Positions 29,305 to 39,119 are shown, counted from the first letter of the stretch. The stretch is 64,000 bases of DNA from Kineosporia corallincola (GCF_018499875.1 NZ_JAHBAY010000001.1:682001-746000), one strand, 5' to 3'. Made by a program: numbers and translations. Notes: generated by a model not told the origin, from the letters alone.

Positions 29305-31689
29305 GTGACCATCCCGCCCGGCCTGCTCGGCCCGGACACCGCGACCGCCGGACGCCTCCCGGCCGGCCCGCCCGTGAGCGGACGCCCACCCCTGGTCCGC
29401 CCCCGCGAAGGACGGATGCTCGGCGGCGCCGCCGCCGGCGTGGCTGTGCACCTCGGGCTGCCGGTGCGCGCGGTCCGGATCGGCTTCGTCGTCGCCACTC
29501 TGATGGGTGGCCCGGGAGCCGTGCTGTACGCCTGGCTGTGGGCCCTCGTTCCGGAAGAGGCCTCGGCCGAGGCGGCGGAGCAGGCTCTCCGCGCGTCCTC
29601 CCGCACCCCCTACACCGGTGGGCCGATCCTCGGCACGCAGATCGGCGGGCGGCCTTTCCCGGCCGCCGGGTCTGCCGGTGCGTCGGGAACCAGCGTCCCG
29701 GCTGCCGGTTCGGCCGTCGGGTCGGCGTTTTCGGGAGTGACGGCCTCGGGAGTGGCGGCCTCGGGGGTGGCGGGCTCGGGGGTGGCGGGCTCGGGAGTGA
29801 CAGGCTCGGGAGTGGCGGCTCCAGGTGTGGCAGCCCTAGGAGCGATGTCCTCGGGAACGGTGGCCTCGGGAGTGATGCCCCCGGGGGCGACGTCCCCGGT
29901 CTCCGTATCCCCGGCACCATCTTCGACGGCTGCCGGGTCGGGGGCTGCCGGGTCAGGGGCTGCCGGGTCGAGGGTTGCCGGGTCTGGCGCTGCCGGGTCG
30001 GGGGCTGCCGGGCCTGGGGTTGCCGGGTCGGGGGTTGCCGGGTCTGGGGTTGCCGGGTCGGAGGGCGCCGCGTCGCCGGGCACCACGGTGACGGGCAGGG
30101 CCGCCGGGGCAGGCATTTCGCCGATGGGCGCAACGAGTGCAGCCAGCAGTCCGAGCCCGGTGGCCGGGCCGGTGTCCGCTCCCGCACCCACCGCCGCACC
30201 CACCGTCACCGACGGGACCGTCGCCGGGCACGCGGGAGTGGCTGGGCAACCTGGGTTGGCCGGACCTTCAGAAGTGGCCGGACCTTCAGAAGTGGCCGGA
30301 CCGTCAGAAGTGGCCGGACCGTCAGAAGTGGCTGGTCCGTCAGAAGTGGCTGGTCCACCGGAGGCGGCTGAGCAATCAGGAGCGGCTGGAATCCCTGGAG
30401 CGGCCGGCCGGTCTGGGGTGATGGGGCATCCTGGAGCGGCTCGGCAGCCGGGAACGGCCGGGCAGCCGGGAACGGCCGGGCAGCCGGGAACGGCCGGGCA
30501 GCCGGAAATGCCCGCCGCACCGGACTTTCCGGTGGATCGACCACCTGTGGGCGCTGCGGACGGGGGCCGGGGGTGGCTCGCTTCGCCGTCCACCGTTGGG
30601 ACCCCCGAAGACCTGCCGGTGACCCCCGGCGACCCGGCGCGACTCGCCCGCGCCGCCGTGGTGGCGGCCGCCGCCGAGCAGGTGGAGATCCAGGAACGCT
30701 CCAGCCGCCGCACCCGCCTGCACGCCGACGTGTTCGCCGGGATCTGCCTGGCCGCGGCGGTGGGCGTGCTGGTGGCCACCTGGAGCGGGCTGGAGGTACG
30801 CGTCGGGCTGGTGCTCCCGCTGCTGATCGTGGCCCCGGGCGCGGTGATCGCCTATGCCCAGTTCGACGAGGCCGACCGGTCCCGCTGGTTCTCGCCGACC
30901 GGCTTCACCACGCGCGCGGCCACTCTGCGGCTGCTGCTCGGCGTGGTGCTGGTGGTGGTCGGGATCGTGCTGATGGTGGTGCAGAACACCGATCCGCTGC
31001 TGCTCGGGCAGATTCTGCTGGCCACCTTCGCCGTGCTCCTCGGCGTGGCCGTGGTGTTCGCCCCCTGGGGCGTGCGGTTCTGGCGCGCCCTGGACTCCGA
31101 GCGGACCGGCCGGGTGCGCGAGTCCGAGCGTGCCGACATCGCTGCCCACCTGCACGACTCGGTGCTCCAGACGCTCGCCCTGATCCAGCGGCGCAGCTCG
31201 GACTCGGCCGAGGTGGCCCGGCTGGCCCGGGCCCAGGAGCGTGACCTGCGCGGCTGGCTGTACGGCGGCGGGGGCGACGACCCGACGATGATCTCGGCCC
31301 GGGTCGCCACCCTGACCGCCGAGGCGGAGGACGTGCACGGCGCCGTGATCGAGGTGGTCACGGTCGGCGACCGGCCGGTGGACGAGCGGGCGATCTCGCT
31401 GCTGTCGGCCCTGCGCGAGGCCGTGGCCAACGCGGCGCGGCACGCCGGCGGTGAGTCGATCCGGGTGTACGTGGAGTGCACGCCGGACGGCATCGAGGCA
31501 TTCGTGCGCGACCGCGGGCCGGGTTTCGACCTGGCCGCGGTGCCGGAGGACCGGCTGGGTGTGCGTGAGTCGATCATCGGCAGGATGGAACGGCACGGCG
31601 GATCGGCCCGGATCCGCAGCGAAGAGGGTGAGGGCACCGAGGTCCGGCTGCTCCTGCCGGACCACGGGGTACCAGAGGAGGAACAGTGA
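29305..31689 (+). CDS. PspC-fused sensor histidine kinase with long repeat linker
   Basis: The protein is 794 residues from GTG 29305. The N-terminal PspC domain (about residues 30-75, RMLGGAAAGVAVHLGLPVRAV) ends in a membrane helix. A low-complexity linker of about 260 residues follows (145-405), made of 5- and 6-residue repeats. Next come paired membrane helices at about 485-530 and 545-595, then a HisKA_3 dimerisation motif (HLHDSVLQTLALIQ, H617) and an HATPase domain (ALREAVANAARHAGG, DRGPGFDL). GACGAT ends 6 bases before the start, suggesting a leaderless gene; ATG 29275 is an alternative. The response regulator overlaps by 4 bases. Confidence 0.87.
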   Translation: MTIPPGLLGPDTATAGRLPAGPPVSGRPPLVRPREGRMLGGAAAGVAVHLGLPVRAVRIGFVVATLMGGPGAVLYAWLWALVPEEASAEAAEQALRASSRTPYTGGPILGTQIGGRPFPAAGSAGASGTSVPAAGSAVGSAFSGVTASGVAASGVAGSGVAGSGVTGSGVAAPGVAALGAMSSGTVASGVMPPGATSPVSVSPAPSSTAAGSGAAGSGAAGSRVAGSGAAGSGAAGPGVAGSGVAGSGVAGSEGAASPGTTVTGRAAGAGISPMGATSAASSPSPVAGPVSAPAPTAAPTVTDGTVAGHAGVAGQPGLAGPSEVAGPSEVAGPSEVAGPSEVAGPSEVAGPPEAAEQSGAAGIPGAAGRSGVMGHPGAARQPGTAGQPGTAGQPGTAGQPEMPAAPDFPVDRPPVGAADGGRGWLASPSTVGTPEDLPVTPGDPARLARAAVVAAAAEQVEIQERSSRRTRLHADVFAGICLAAAVGVLVATWSGLEVRVGLVLPLLIVAPGAVIAYAQFDEADRSRWFSPTGFTTRAATLRLLLGVVLVVVGIVLMVVQNTDPLLLGQILLATFAVLLGVAVVFAPWGVRFWRALDSERTGRVRESERADIAAHLHDSVLQTLALIQRRSSDSAEVARLARAQERDLRGWLYGGGGDDPTMISARVATLTAEAEDVHGAVIEVVTVGDRPVDERAISLLSALREAVANAARHAGGESIRVYVECTPDGIEAFVRDRGPGFDLAAVPEDRLGVRESIIGRMERHGGSARIRSEEGEGTEVRLLLPDHGVPEEEQ
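29728..30510 (+). repeat. Coding tandem-repeat array of several unit types in the kinase linker
   Basis: At least four families of in-frame units are visible: 15-bp units encoding GVAGS (29730-29825), 15-bp units encoding GAAGS or GVAGS (29935-30060), five 18-bp units encoding PSEVAG (about 30262-30355), and 18-bp units encoding QPGTAG (about 30449-30505). Units within a family differ by only a few bases, which implies recent expansion. Confidence 0.85.
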
Positions 31690-32378
31690 ACCAGGAGAAC
31701 GTGAAGCTGCCGGTGCGGGTCGTGATCGTGGACGACCACCGGGTGTTCCGCAGCGGCGTCCGGGCGGAGCTCGCCCCGGCCGTCGCCGACGGCCGGCTGG
31801 AGCTGGTCGGCGAGGCGGGCGACGTGGAGGAGGCCATCGCCGTGGTGGCCGCCACCGCGCCGGACGTGGTGCTGCTCGACGTGCACCTGCCCGGTGGCAC
31901 GGTGCGCCCGGGCGGGCGCGAGGTGCTGCAACGGGCGATGGCGCAGGAGGGGCAGACCACCCGGTTCCTGGCCCTCAGCGTGTCCGACGCCGCGGAGGAC
32001 GTGATCGCGGTGATCCGGGCCGGGGCCCGGGGCTACGTGACGAAGTCGATCAGCGGCACCGAGCTGATCGCCGCGGTGCTCACCGTGGCCTCGGGCGATG
32101 CCGTGTTCTCGCCCCGGCTGGCCGGTTTCGTGCTGGACGCGTTCGGCACCGGCGCCGGTGAGGTGGCCCAAGTGGACGACGAGCTGGACCGGCTCAGCGC
32201 CCGCGAGCGCGAGGTGATGCGGCTGATCGCCCGCGGCTACGCCTACAAGGAGGTGGCGAAGGAGCTGTTCATCTCGGTGAAGACGGTGGAGACCCACGTG
32301 TCCGCGGTGCTGCGCAAGCTCCAGCTGTCCAGCCGGCACGAGCTGACCCGGTGGGCGGCGGACCGGCGGCTGCTCTAG
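31686..32378 (+). CDS. LuxR-family response regulator paired with the PspC kinase
   Basis: The 230-residue protein has a receiver domain with VIVDDH near residue 15 and phospho-acceptor D65 in VLLDVHLPGG. A C-terminal LuxR helix-turn-helix follows (LSAREREVMRLIARGYAYKE, then VAKELFISVKTVETHVSAVL). It overlaps the kinase gene by the ATGA sequence, so the pair is coupled. The receiver insert GTVRPGGREV between strands 3 and 4 is typical of this actinobacterial subgroup. Targets are not known; the divergent PspC operon is the obvious candidate. Confidence 0.9.
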   Translation: MNQENVKLPVRVVIVDDHRVFRSGVRAELAPAVADGRLELVGEAGDVEEAIAVVAATAPDVVLLDVHLPGGTVRPGGREVLQRAMAQEGQTTRFLALSVSDAAEDVIAVIRAGARGYVTKSISGTELIAAVLTVASGDAVFSPRLAGFVLDAFGTGAGEVAQVDDELDRLSAREREVMRLIARGYAYKEVAKELFISVKTVETHVSAVLRKLQLSSRHELTRWAADRRLL

Positions 32379-32408
32379 CAGGTGGTCATGACTGTCGGTG
32401 GGGGCACG

Positions 32409-32414
32409 TAGTCT
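32409..32414 (+). promoter_or_regulatory. -10 box for leaderless pcrA
   Basis: TAGTCT ends 8 bases before ATG 32423; no ribosome site is present. Confidence 0.45.
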
Positions 32415-32422
32415 GAGTTCCG

Positions 32423-34876
32423 ATGAGCACGCTATTCGACCTCCCCGACGAAGCCGCGCCCGAACTCTCCAAGAAGGAGAAGGCGCGGCAGATCGCCAAC
32501 GAGCGTTCGGCCAAGCGGCATCCGTTGCCCACCCTGGTCAGAGACGGCGAGGACCCGGCGAAGCCCGACCTGCGGGCCGCCGCGCCCCGGCTCGACCCGG
32601 AACAGCTGGTCGCGGGGCTGAACGAACAGCAGCGGGCGGCGGTGCTGCACCACGACTCGCCGCTGCTCATCCTGGCCGGGGCCGGGTCGGGCAAGACCCG
32701 CGTGCTCACCCATCGCATCGGTCACCTGCTGGCGGCGCGCGGCGCACGGCCCGGGCAGATCCTGGCGATCACCTTCACCAACAAGGCCGCGGCCGAGATG
32801 CGCGACCGGGTGGCCGCCATGGTCGGCCCGCGCGCGTCGTCCATCTGGGTGTCCACGTTCCACTCCTCGTGCGTGCGCATCCTGCGCCGCGAGGCCACTC
32901 ACGTCGGCCTGCGGTCCAACTTCTCGATCTACGACTCGGCCGACTCGCAGCGGCTCATCGGCCTGGTCGCGCGCGAGCTCGACCTCGATCCGAAGAAGTT
33001 CCCGCCGCGGGGTCTGGCCGCGCAGATCTCCAACCTGAAGAACGAGCTGATCGACGAGGAGACCAACGCCTCCCGGGTCAGCGAGAGCAATCCGGCCGAG
33101 CGCACCCTGGCCGACGTCTACACCGGTTACCAGCGGCGGCTGCGGCAGGCCAACGCGCTCGACTTCGACGACCTGATCATGACCACGGTCAACATCCTCC
33201 AGGCGTTCCCCGAGGTGGCCGAGCAGTACCGGCGGCGGTTCCGGCACATCATGGTCGACGAGTACCAGGACACCAACCACGCCCAGTACGTGCTCATCCG
33301 TGAGCTGGTCGGCGGTCCCACGGCCACCCAGCCGAAGCGCCCGATCGAGGTCGAGGTCGAGCAGCCGCAGATCCCGATGGCCGAGCTCACCGTGGTGGGT
33401 GACGCCGACCAGTCGATCTACGCGTTCCGCGGCGCCTCGATCCGCAACATCATCGAGTTCGAGCTCGACTACCCGCAGGCCCACACCATCATGCTGGAGC
33501 AGAACTACCGCTCCACACAGACCATCCTGTCCGCGGCCAACGCGGTGATCGAGAACAACCCCGACCGCAAACCCAAAAAATTGTGGACGGCCGGGGCCGC
33601 CGGCGCGCAGATCACCGGTTACGTGGCGGACGACGAGCACGACGAGGCCGCGTTCGTCACCGAGGAGATCGAGCGCCTGCGCACGAACGACTCGGTGCGC
33701 CCGGGTGACGTGGCGGTGTTCTACCGCACCAACGCGCAGTCCCGTGCCCTCGAAGAGGTGATGGTGCGGGCCGGCCTGCCCTACAAGGTGGTCGGCGGCA
33801 CCCGGTTCTACGAGCGCCGCGAGATCAAGGACGCACTGGCCTACCTGCGCGTGCTGGTCAACCCGTCCGACACGGTCAACCTGCGGCGCATCATCAACGT
33901 GCCCAAGCGCGGCATCGGCGACCGGGCCGAGGGCGCGCTGGTTGCGCTGGCCGACCGCGAGCGGATCTCGTTCGGCGACGCGCTGTTCCGCGCCGACGAG
34001 GCGCCGGGCCTGGCCACCCGCTCGCTCACCGCGGTGAAGAAGTTCGCGAACCTGATCGACGAGCTGGGCACGCTGGTCGAGGGTGGGACCGACCCGGGCA
34101 CCGTGCTGGAGGCGGTACTGGAGCAGACCGGCTACCTCGACGAGCTGCGCGCCAGTCACGACCCGCAGGACGAGTCCCGGGTGGAGAACCTGGCCGAGCT
34201 GGTCGCCGTCACCCAGGAGTACGCCCGCACCACCCCCGACGGCACGCTGCAAGACTTCCTCGAGCAGGTGTCGCTGGTGGCCGACGCCGACGAGATCCCG
34301 GCCGAGGACGTCGCCGACGGCGAGGAGCCGAAGGAGGACGAGGGGGTGGTCACCCTGATGACCCTCCACACGGCCAAGGGCCTGGAGTTCCCGGTCGTGT
34401 TCCTCACCGGCATGGAAGACGGCGCCTTCCCGCACATGCGCTCGCTGCAAGACCCCAAGGAGCTGGCCGAGGAGCGCCGCCTGGCCTATGTCGGCCTGAC
34501 CCGGGCCGAGCAGCGGCTGTACCTCACCCGCGCGGCCATCCGCAGCGCCTGGGGGCAGCCGAGCTACAACCCGGCCAGCCGCTTCCTCAACGAGATCCCG
34601 GCCGACCTGATCACCTGGCGGCGCAGCGAGTCCACGCAGATGCGCTCGTCGTCCGCACCCGCCGTGGCCCGGCTGGCGCAGCGCCCGGGCACCCGTTCGC
34701 CGGGCAACCGCAAGGTCGTCCAGCTGGCGCCGGGCGACCGGGTCACCCACGACTCGTTCGGCCTGGGCCGGGTGGTCGAGGTGGTCGGTGAGGGCGACAA
34801 GACCGTGGCCCACATCGATTTCGGCGAGGGTGTGAAGCGGCTGCTGCTGCGCTACGCCCCGGTCGAGAAGCTGTGA
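32423..34876 (+). CDS. pcrA: ATP-dependent DNA helicase PcrA/UvrD1
   Basis: This 817-residue superfamily 1 helicase translocates 3' to 5' and acts in repair and replication-fork clearing. The Walker A motif GAGSGKTR is near residue 88, the Walker B motif DEYQDTNHAQ near 280. GDADQSIYAFRGA, the QNYRST motif, VTLMTLHTAKGLEFPVVFL and YVGLTRAEQRLYL are also present. The C-terminus carries the Tudor-like domain (GDRVTHDSFGLGRVVEVVGE) that binds RNA polymerase in PcrA. It opens a block (helicase, sucCD, perM, purN, purH) also seen around mycobacterial uvrD1. Confidence 0.96.
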   Translation: MSTLFDLPDEAAPELSKKEKARQIANERSAKRHPLPTLVRDGEDPAKPDLRAAAPRLDPEQLVAGLNEQQRAAVLHHDSPLLILAGAGSGKTRVLTHRIGHLLAARGARPGQILAITFTNKAAAEMRDRVAAMVGPRASSIWVSTFHSSCVRILRREATHVGLRSNFSIYDSADSQRLIGLVARELDLDPKKFPPRGLAAQISNLKNELIDEETNASRVSESNPAERTLADVYTGYQRRLRQANALDFDDLIMTTVNILQAFPEVAEQYRRRFRHIMVDEYQDTNHAQYVLIRELVGGPTATQPKRPIEVEVEQPQIPMAELTVVGDADQSIYAFRGASIRNIIEFELDYPQAHTIMLEQNYRSTQTILSAANAVIENNPDRKPKKLWTAGAAGAQITGYVADDEHDEAAFVTEEIERLRTNDSVRPGDVAVFYRTNAQSRALEEVMVRAGLPYKVVGGTRFYERREIKDALAYLRVLVNPSDTVNLRRIINVPKRGIGDRAEGALVALADRERISFGDALFRADEAPGLATRSLTAVKKFANLIDELGTLVEGGTDPGTVLEAVLEQTGYLDELRASHDPQDESRVENLAELVAVTQEYARTTPDGTLQDFLEQVSLVADADEIPAEDVADGEEPKEDEGVVTLMTLHTAKGLEFPVVFLTGMEDGAFPHMRSLQDPKELAEERRLAYVGLTRAEQRLYLTRAAIRSAWGQPSYNPASRFLNEIPADLITWRRSESTQMRSSSAPAVARLAQRPGTRSPGNRKVVQLAPGDRVTHDSFGLGRVVEVVGEGDKTVAHIDFGEGVKRLLLRYAPVEKL

Positions 34877-35454
34877 ACGAGTACCTGGCCGCCTCCGCGG
34901 TGGTCGACCACGACCACCCGGCCGTGCGGGCGCTCGCGGCGCGGCACCGGGCGCTGTACCCGGCCGACGACGAGGCCTACGCCCGGTCGGTGTTCGAGTG
35001 GGTCCGCGACGAGATCCGGCACAGCATCGACGCGCAGGACCCGCGCATCACGCTGACCGCGTCGCAGACCCTGGCCGAGGGCGTCGGGCTCTGCTTCGCC
35101 AAGTCGCACCTGCTGGTGGCGCTGCTGCGGGCCGAGGGCGTCCCGGCCGGGTTCTGCTACCAGCGGCTCACCGACGACGGCGACACCTTCATGCTGCACG
35201 GCCTGATCGCGGTGCACCTGCGCGGCGACTGGCATCGGCAGGACCCGCGGGGCAACAAGCCCGGCGTCGACGCCCGGTTCAGCCTGACCCACGAGCAGCT
35301 GGCCTGGCCGATCGCCGCGCCCGGTGAGCAGGACTACCCGGGGGTGCGCGCCGAGCCGGCGCCGCAGGTGGTGAAGGCCCTCAGCGAGGCCACCGACGCC
35401 CTGGAACTGTACGCCGGCGACCTGCCCGACGAGCTCCAGATCATTCGCAGCTGA
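34873..35454 (+). CDS. Transglutaminase-like cysteine protease-fold protein
   Basis: The 193-residue protein has the Cys-His-Asp triad of the transglutaminase-like fold: C74 in GVGLCFAKS, H109 in MLHGL, and D124 in HRQDPRGN. The WVRDEIRH helix and the LVALLRAEGVPAG segment are standard for the family. The substrate is unknown. The GTG start overlaps the pcrA stop by 4 bases, so it is coupled to the helicase. Its 3' end overlaps the convergent GH3 gene by 14 bases. Confidence 0.83.
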   Translation: MNEYLAASAVVDHDHPAVRALAARHRALYPADDEAYARSVFEWVRDEIRHSIDAQDPRITLTASQTLAEGVGLCFAKSHLLVALLRAEGVPAGFCYQRLTDDGDTFMLHGLIAVHLRGDWHRQDPRGNKPGVDARFSLTHEQLAWPIAAPGEQDYPGVRAEPAPQVVKALSEATDALELYAGDLPDELQIIRS

Positions 35455-36688
35455 GCAGCCCGGCCTCGTCCTTCAGCTCCAGCACGCGGGTGGCGGACGC
35501 CTCCACCTGGGCGGCGAAGTCCGGGTCCTGGCGGGCCCGCGACGACAGCGCGGTCATCATGGTGCGCACCTGCGACGACTCCACGGTCAGCACCAGATCG
35601 CCCCCGGCCTCCACGAACCGCACCGCGCGCCGGCCGGGAGACACGTCGGCGACCGCCTTGGCCGCGCCGACGTCGTCGGTCATCACCACGCCCTGGAAAC
35701 CCATTTCTCCGCGCAGCAATTCGGTGATCACCGTGGACGAGAACACCGCGCGGTTGTCCGGGTCGATCTTCTCGTAGGTGGCCGACGAGATCATCACGGC
35801 GCCGGCCCCGGCGTCGATGCCCGCCTGGAACGGTCGCAGGTAGGCGTCGTCGGTGGTGGTTGTGGTGTCGACGACCCCGCTGGAGGTGTCGGTGTTCTTG
35901 GTGACCCGGCCCAGCCCGGGGAAGTGCTTGACGGTCGCCATCACCCCGGCGTCGTGCAGTGTGGCGGTGACCGTGGCGACGGCGTCGGCCACCGCGGCGC
36001 TGTCGCTGCCGTACTGCCGCCCGAACACGCCGATCGGTGGGTTGCGCTTCTCCGTGCCGCTCGGCACGGTGTCGGCCACCGGTGCCAGGTCCATCGTGAT
36101 CCCGGCCTTGGCAAGGGATTTCGCCCACTGGCCGGTCACCGCGGCGAGCCGGGTCGAGGTCCAGGTGCCCTGCTCCTGGGCGTCGTCGAGGTAGCCCCAG
36201 GTGCCTCCGCGCAGCGACTGCACCTGACCGCCCTCCTGGTCGATGGAGACCAGCGGCCGGATCGTCGCGTCGCCGGCCGTCATCGACGGCAGCCGGTTGA
36301 TCTCCTTCTTCAGCGACGCCGCCGTGCGGCCACTGCGCCCGTGCAGGAACACCGAGCCGACGTGGTTGCGCTTCATCACCGAGGTCACCGCGTCGGCGTC
36401 GGTCAGCGGGGTGCCGGTCATGATCAGCTGCCCGGCCTGCTCGGCCACGGTCATCGCCGACACCGCCGTCTGCGCGCAGGTCGGGGTGGGGGTGGGCGAC
36501 GCAGTGGGGGACGCCGCGGTGAAACGGCCCGACGAAGACCCTGGCGAATCCCCTGGTGAGGCGCCGTTCACGGCGGACGGCGAGCCGGACGAGCACCCGG
36601 TCAGCGCCAGCCCCACCACCGCCAGGCCGGTCAGCCCACCGCGCAGGTGAGGACGTCGACGTTCGTGCCGGAGTTCTGCCGCAACCAC
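35441..36688 (-). CDS. Glycoside hydrolase family 3 lipoprotein (NagZ-like beta-N-acetylhexosaminidase)
   Basis: The 415-residue protein has a signal peptide ending in the lipobox LTGC (cysteine near residue 31), then a Ser/Pro-rich linker. The GH3 barrel follows, with KHFPGLGRV and VVMTDDVGAA, the latter holding the nucleophile aspartate. The His-Asp general acid pair of NagZ is expected in the KHFPG loop region. NagZ-type enzymes release N-acetylglucosamine from peptidoglycan fragments. The start is GTG 36688, with CAGGCT 6 bases upstream. It is transcribed away from sucCD. Confidence 0.87.
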   Translation of the reverse strand: MVAAELRHERRRPHLRGGLTGLAVVGLALTGCSSGSPSAVNGASPGDSPGSSSGRFTAASPTASPTPTPTCAQTAVSAMTVAEQAGQLIMTGTPLTDADAVTSVMKRNHVGSVFLHGRSGRTAASLKKEINRLPSMTAGDATIRPLVSIDQEGGQVQSLRGGTWGYLDDAQEQGTWTSTRLAAVTGQWAKSLAKAGITMDLAPVADTVPSGTEKRNPPIGVFGRQYGSDSAAVADAVATVTATLHDAGVMATVKHFPGLGRVTKNTDTSSGVVDTTTTTDDAYLRPFQAGIDAGAGAVMISSATYEKIDPDNRAVFSSTVITELLRGEMGFQGVVMTDDVGAAKAVADVSPGRRAVRFVEAGGDLVLTVESSQVRTMMTALSSRARQDPDFAAQVEASATRVLELKDEAGLLSCE

Positions 36689-36801
36689 GCGAGCAGCCTG
36701 TCACGTCCGGCGGTGGGACGCGCGTGGCGTCCGTACACCGGTCTGCCGATGACGTGACGCGCTACACGGCCGCAGTGGCCGGGGGGTGAACCTGTCCGGA
36801 C

Positions 36802-36807
36802 TAGGCT
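36802..36807 (+). promoter_or_regulatory. -10 box of sucCD
   Basis: TAGGCT lies 37 bases before the sucC start, giving a leader of about 30 bases that contains the GAGGA ribosome site. Confidence 0.5.
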
Positions 36808-36844
36808 CGTGCCACAACCCGTCCCCGTCGTTGAGGACCCACCC

Positions 36845-38026
36845 GTGGATCTGTACGAATACCAGGCGCGCGACCTGTTCGCGGCCCACGGCGTACCGGT
36901 GCTGGACGCCGTCGTGGCCGACACGCCCGAAGAGGCCGCGCAGGCCGCCGGCAAGCTGGGTAGTTCCGTAGTCGTCGTCAAGGCCCAGGTCAAGGCCGGT
37001 GGCCGGGGCAAGGCGGGCGGCGTCAAGCTCGCGAAGTCCCCGGAAGAGGCCGCCGCCCGCGCGAAAGACATTCTCGCGCTGACGATCAAGGACCTCCCCG
37101 TGCGCCGGGTGATGGTGACCCAGGGTGCGGACATCGCCGAGGAGTACTACTTCTCGGTGCTGCTCGACCGGGCCAACCGCACCTACCTCGCCATGGCCTC
37201 CCGCGAGGGCGGCATGGAGATCGAGGAACTCGCCGTCGAGCGTCCCGAGGCCCTGGCCCGCATCCCCGTCGACGCGATCGTCGGCATCGACGCGGCCAAG
37301 GCCCAGGAGATCGTCGACGCGGCCGGTTTCGCCGACGAGGTGAAGCCGCAGATCGTCGAGGTCATCCAGAAGCTCTGGACGGTCTTCAAGAGCGAAGACG
37401 CCACCCTGGTCGAGGTCAACCCGCTGATCAAGAGCGGCGACGGCAGGATCATCGCCCTCGACGGCAAGGTGTCGCTCGACGAGAACGCCGGCTTCCGCCA
37501 CCCCGGGCACGAGGAGCTGGCCGACCAGGCCGCCGCCGACCCGCTGGAGGCGAAGGCCAAGGCCAAGAACCTCAACTACGTCAAGCTCGACGGCAACGTC
37601 GGGATCATCGGCAACGGCGCGGGTCTCGTGATGAGCACCCTCGACGTGGTGGCCTACGCCGGCGAGAAGTTCGGTGGCAGCAAGCCGGCCAACTTCCTCG
37701 ACATCGGTGGTGGCGCCAGCGCCGAGGTGATGGCCAACGGCCTGGAGATCATCCTCTCCGACCCGCAGGTGAAGTCGGTGTTCGTCAACGTCTTCGGCGG
37801 CATCACCGCCTGTGACGCGGTGGCCAACGGCATCGTGCAGGCCTTCCAGCTGCTGGAGAGCCGGGGCGAGGCGGTGACCCGCCCGCTCGTCGTCCGTCTG
37901 GACGGCAACAACGCCGAGCTGGGCCGGCAGATCCTCACCGATGCCGGGCTCGCGGGCCTGGAGCAGGTGGACACGATGGACGGCGCCGCCTCCCGCGCGG
38001 CCGAGCTCGCAGCCAAGGGGGCCTGA
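36845..38026 (+). CDS. sucC: Succinyl-CoA synthetase (ADP-forming) beta subunit
   Basis: SucC forms the nucleotide-binding half of the TCA-cycle enzyme that makes ATP from succinyl-CoA. The 393-residue protein starts at GTG with [20 protein letters not shown]. It has the ATP-grasp sequence [20 protein letters not shown] and the C-terminal [16 protein letters not shown]. Family sequence begins at VDLYEYQ, so an in-frame GTG at 36809 is rejected; a GAGGA site supports 36845. Only 2 bases separate it from sucD. Confidence 0.97.
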   Translation: MDLYEYQARDLFAAHGVPVLDAVVADTPEEAAQAAGKLGSSVVVVKAQVKAGGRGKAGGVKLAKSPEEAAARAKDILALTIKDLPVRRVMVTQGADIAEEYYFSVLLDRANRTYLAMASREGGMEIEELAVERPEALARIPVDAIVGIDAAKAQEIVDAAGFADEVKPQIVEVIQKLWTVFKSEDATLVEVNPLIKSGDGRIIALDGKVSLDENAGFRHPGHEELADQAAADPLEAKAKAKNLNYVKLDGNVGIIGNGAGLVMSTLDVVAYAGEKFGGSKPANFLDIGGGASAEVMANGLEIILSDPQVKSVFVNVFGGITACDAVANGIVQAFQLLESRGEAVTRPLVVRLDGNNAELGRQILTDAGLAGLEQVDTMDGAASRAAELAAKGA

Positions 38027-38028
38027 CG

Positions 38029-38916
38029 ATGTCGATCTTCATCGATGGCAACAGCAAGGTCATCGTCCAGGGCCTGACCGGCTCCGAGGGCAAGAAGCAC
38101 GCCCAGCTGATGCTGAAGTCGGGCACCCAGATCGTCGGTGGCGTCAACCCGCGCAAGGCCGGCACCACGGTCGAGTTCGAGGGCGGCGTCAGCGTTCCGG
38201 TGTTCGGCTCGGTCGCCGAGGCGATCAAGGAGACCGGCGCCGACGTCAGCGTCATCTTCGTGCCGGCCGCCCACACCAAGGCCGCCGCCTACGAGGCGAT
38301 CGACGCGGGCATCCCGCTCGCGGTCGTCATCACCGAGGGCGTTCCGGTGCACGACACCGCTGACTTCTACCAGCACGCGGTGAACTCCGGCACCACGCGG
38401 ATCATCGGGCCGAACTGCCCGGGCCTGATCAGCCCCGGCCAGTCGAACGTCGGCATCATCCCGGCCAGCATCACCGGCCCGGGCCCGATCGGCCTGGTCA
38501 GCAAGAGCGGCACGCTGACCTACCAGATGATGTACGAGCTGCGGGACATCGGCTTCTCGTCCGGCGTCGGCATCGGCGGTGACCCGGTGATCGGCACCAC
38601 GCACATCGACGCGCTCGCGGCGTTCGAGGCCGACCCCGACACCAAGGCGATCGTGATGATCGGCGAGATCGGTGGCGACGCCGAGGAGCGGGCCGCGGCC
38701 TACATCAAGGAGCACGTGACCAAGCCGGTCGTCGGCTACGTCGCCGGTTTCACCGCGCCCGAGGGCAAGACCATGGGCCACGCGGGCGCCATCGTGTCCG
38801 GCTCGTCCGGCACCGCGCAGGCCAAGAAGGAGGCCCTGGAGGCCGCCGGCGTGAAGGTCGGCAAGACGCCGAGCGAGACCGCTCAGCTGATGCGCGAGAT
38901 CGTCGGCAAGCTCTAG
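38029..38916 (+). CDS. sucD: Succinyl-CoA synthetase alpha subunit
   Basis: The 295-residue alpha subunit holds the CoA site and the histidine that is phosphorylated during the reaction. The N-terminus reads [19 protein letters not shown], the CoA-binding Rossmann part includes [17 protein letters not shown], and the active-site histidine H251 is in GHAGAIVSG. It pairs with the upstream beta subunit and ends just before a strong terminator. Confidence 0.97.
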   Translation: MSIFIDGNSKVIVQGLTGSEGKKHAQLMLKSGTQIVGGVNPRKAGTTVEFEGGVSVPVFGSVAEAIKETGADVSVIFVPAAHTKAAAYEAIDAGIPLAVVITEGVPVHDTADFYQHAVNSGTTRIIGPNCPGLISPGQSNVGIIPASITGPGPIGLVSKSGTLTYQMMYELRDIGFSSGVGIGGDPVIGTTHIDALAAFEADPDTKAIVMIGEIGGDAEERAAAYIKEHVTKPVVGYVAGFTAPEGKTMGHAGAIVSGSSGTAQAKKEALEAAGVKVGKTPSETAQLMREIVGKL

Positions 38917-38952
38917 CTCCTCCGCCCGTCCTCTCCGTTCGTCCGTAACGGT

Positions 38953-38983
38953 CCCGGCCGCAGGGTTTTTCCCTGCGGCCGGG
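38953..38983 (+). terminator. sucCD terminator
   Basis: A perfect 13-bp stem (38953-38965 with 38971-38983) has a TTTTT loop and is followed by CCGTTTT. This is a good rho-independent terminator. Confidence 0.9.
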
Positions 38984-39119
38984 CCGTTTTGCCGGCTTCC
39001 GATCATGGACGACGACGAGCTGCCGGGCCCGAAGTGGCGTTTGTCGCAAAGCTGTGACTCGTCACCGATCTGGCGACACCCCTCCGGAATCCCACCTGAC
39101 GGGCGATTCCTGGACCACC

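Noticed and set aside
29093-30199. Minus-strand extension of the PspC gene by about 370 residues
   Set aside because: The extension is antisense to the kinase repeat linker and consists of Pro/Arg/Thr repeats. ATG 29092 has a good ribosome site and the family-like N-terminus.
29728-30510. Repeat array considered as CRISPR-like or as an intergenic satellite
   Set aside because: Units are contiguous without spacers, in frame with the kinase gene, and fall in several different families.
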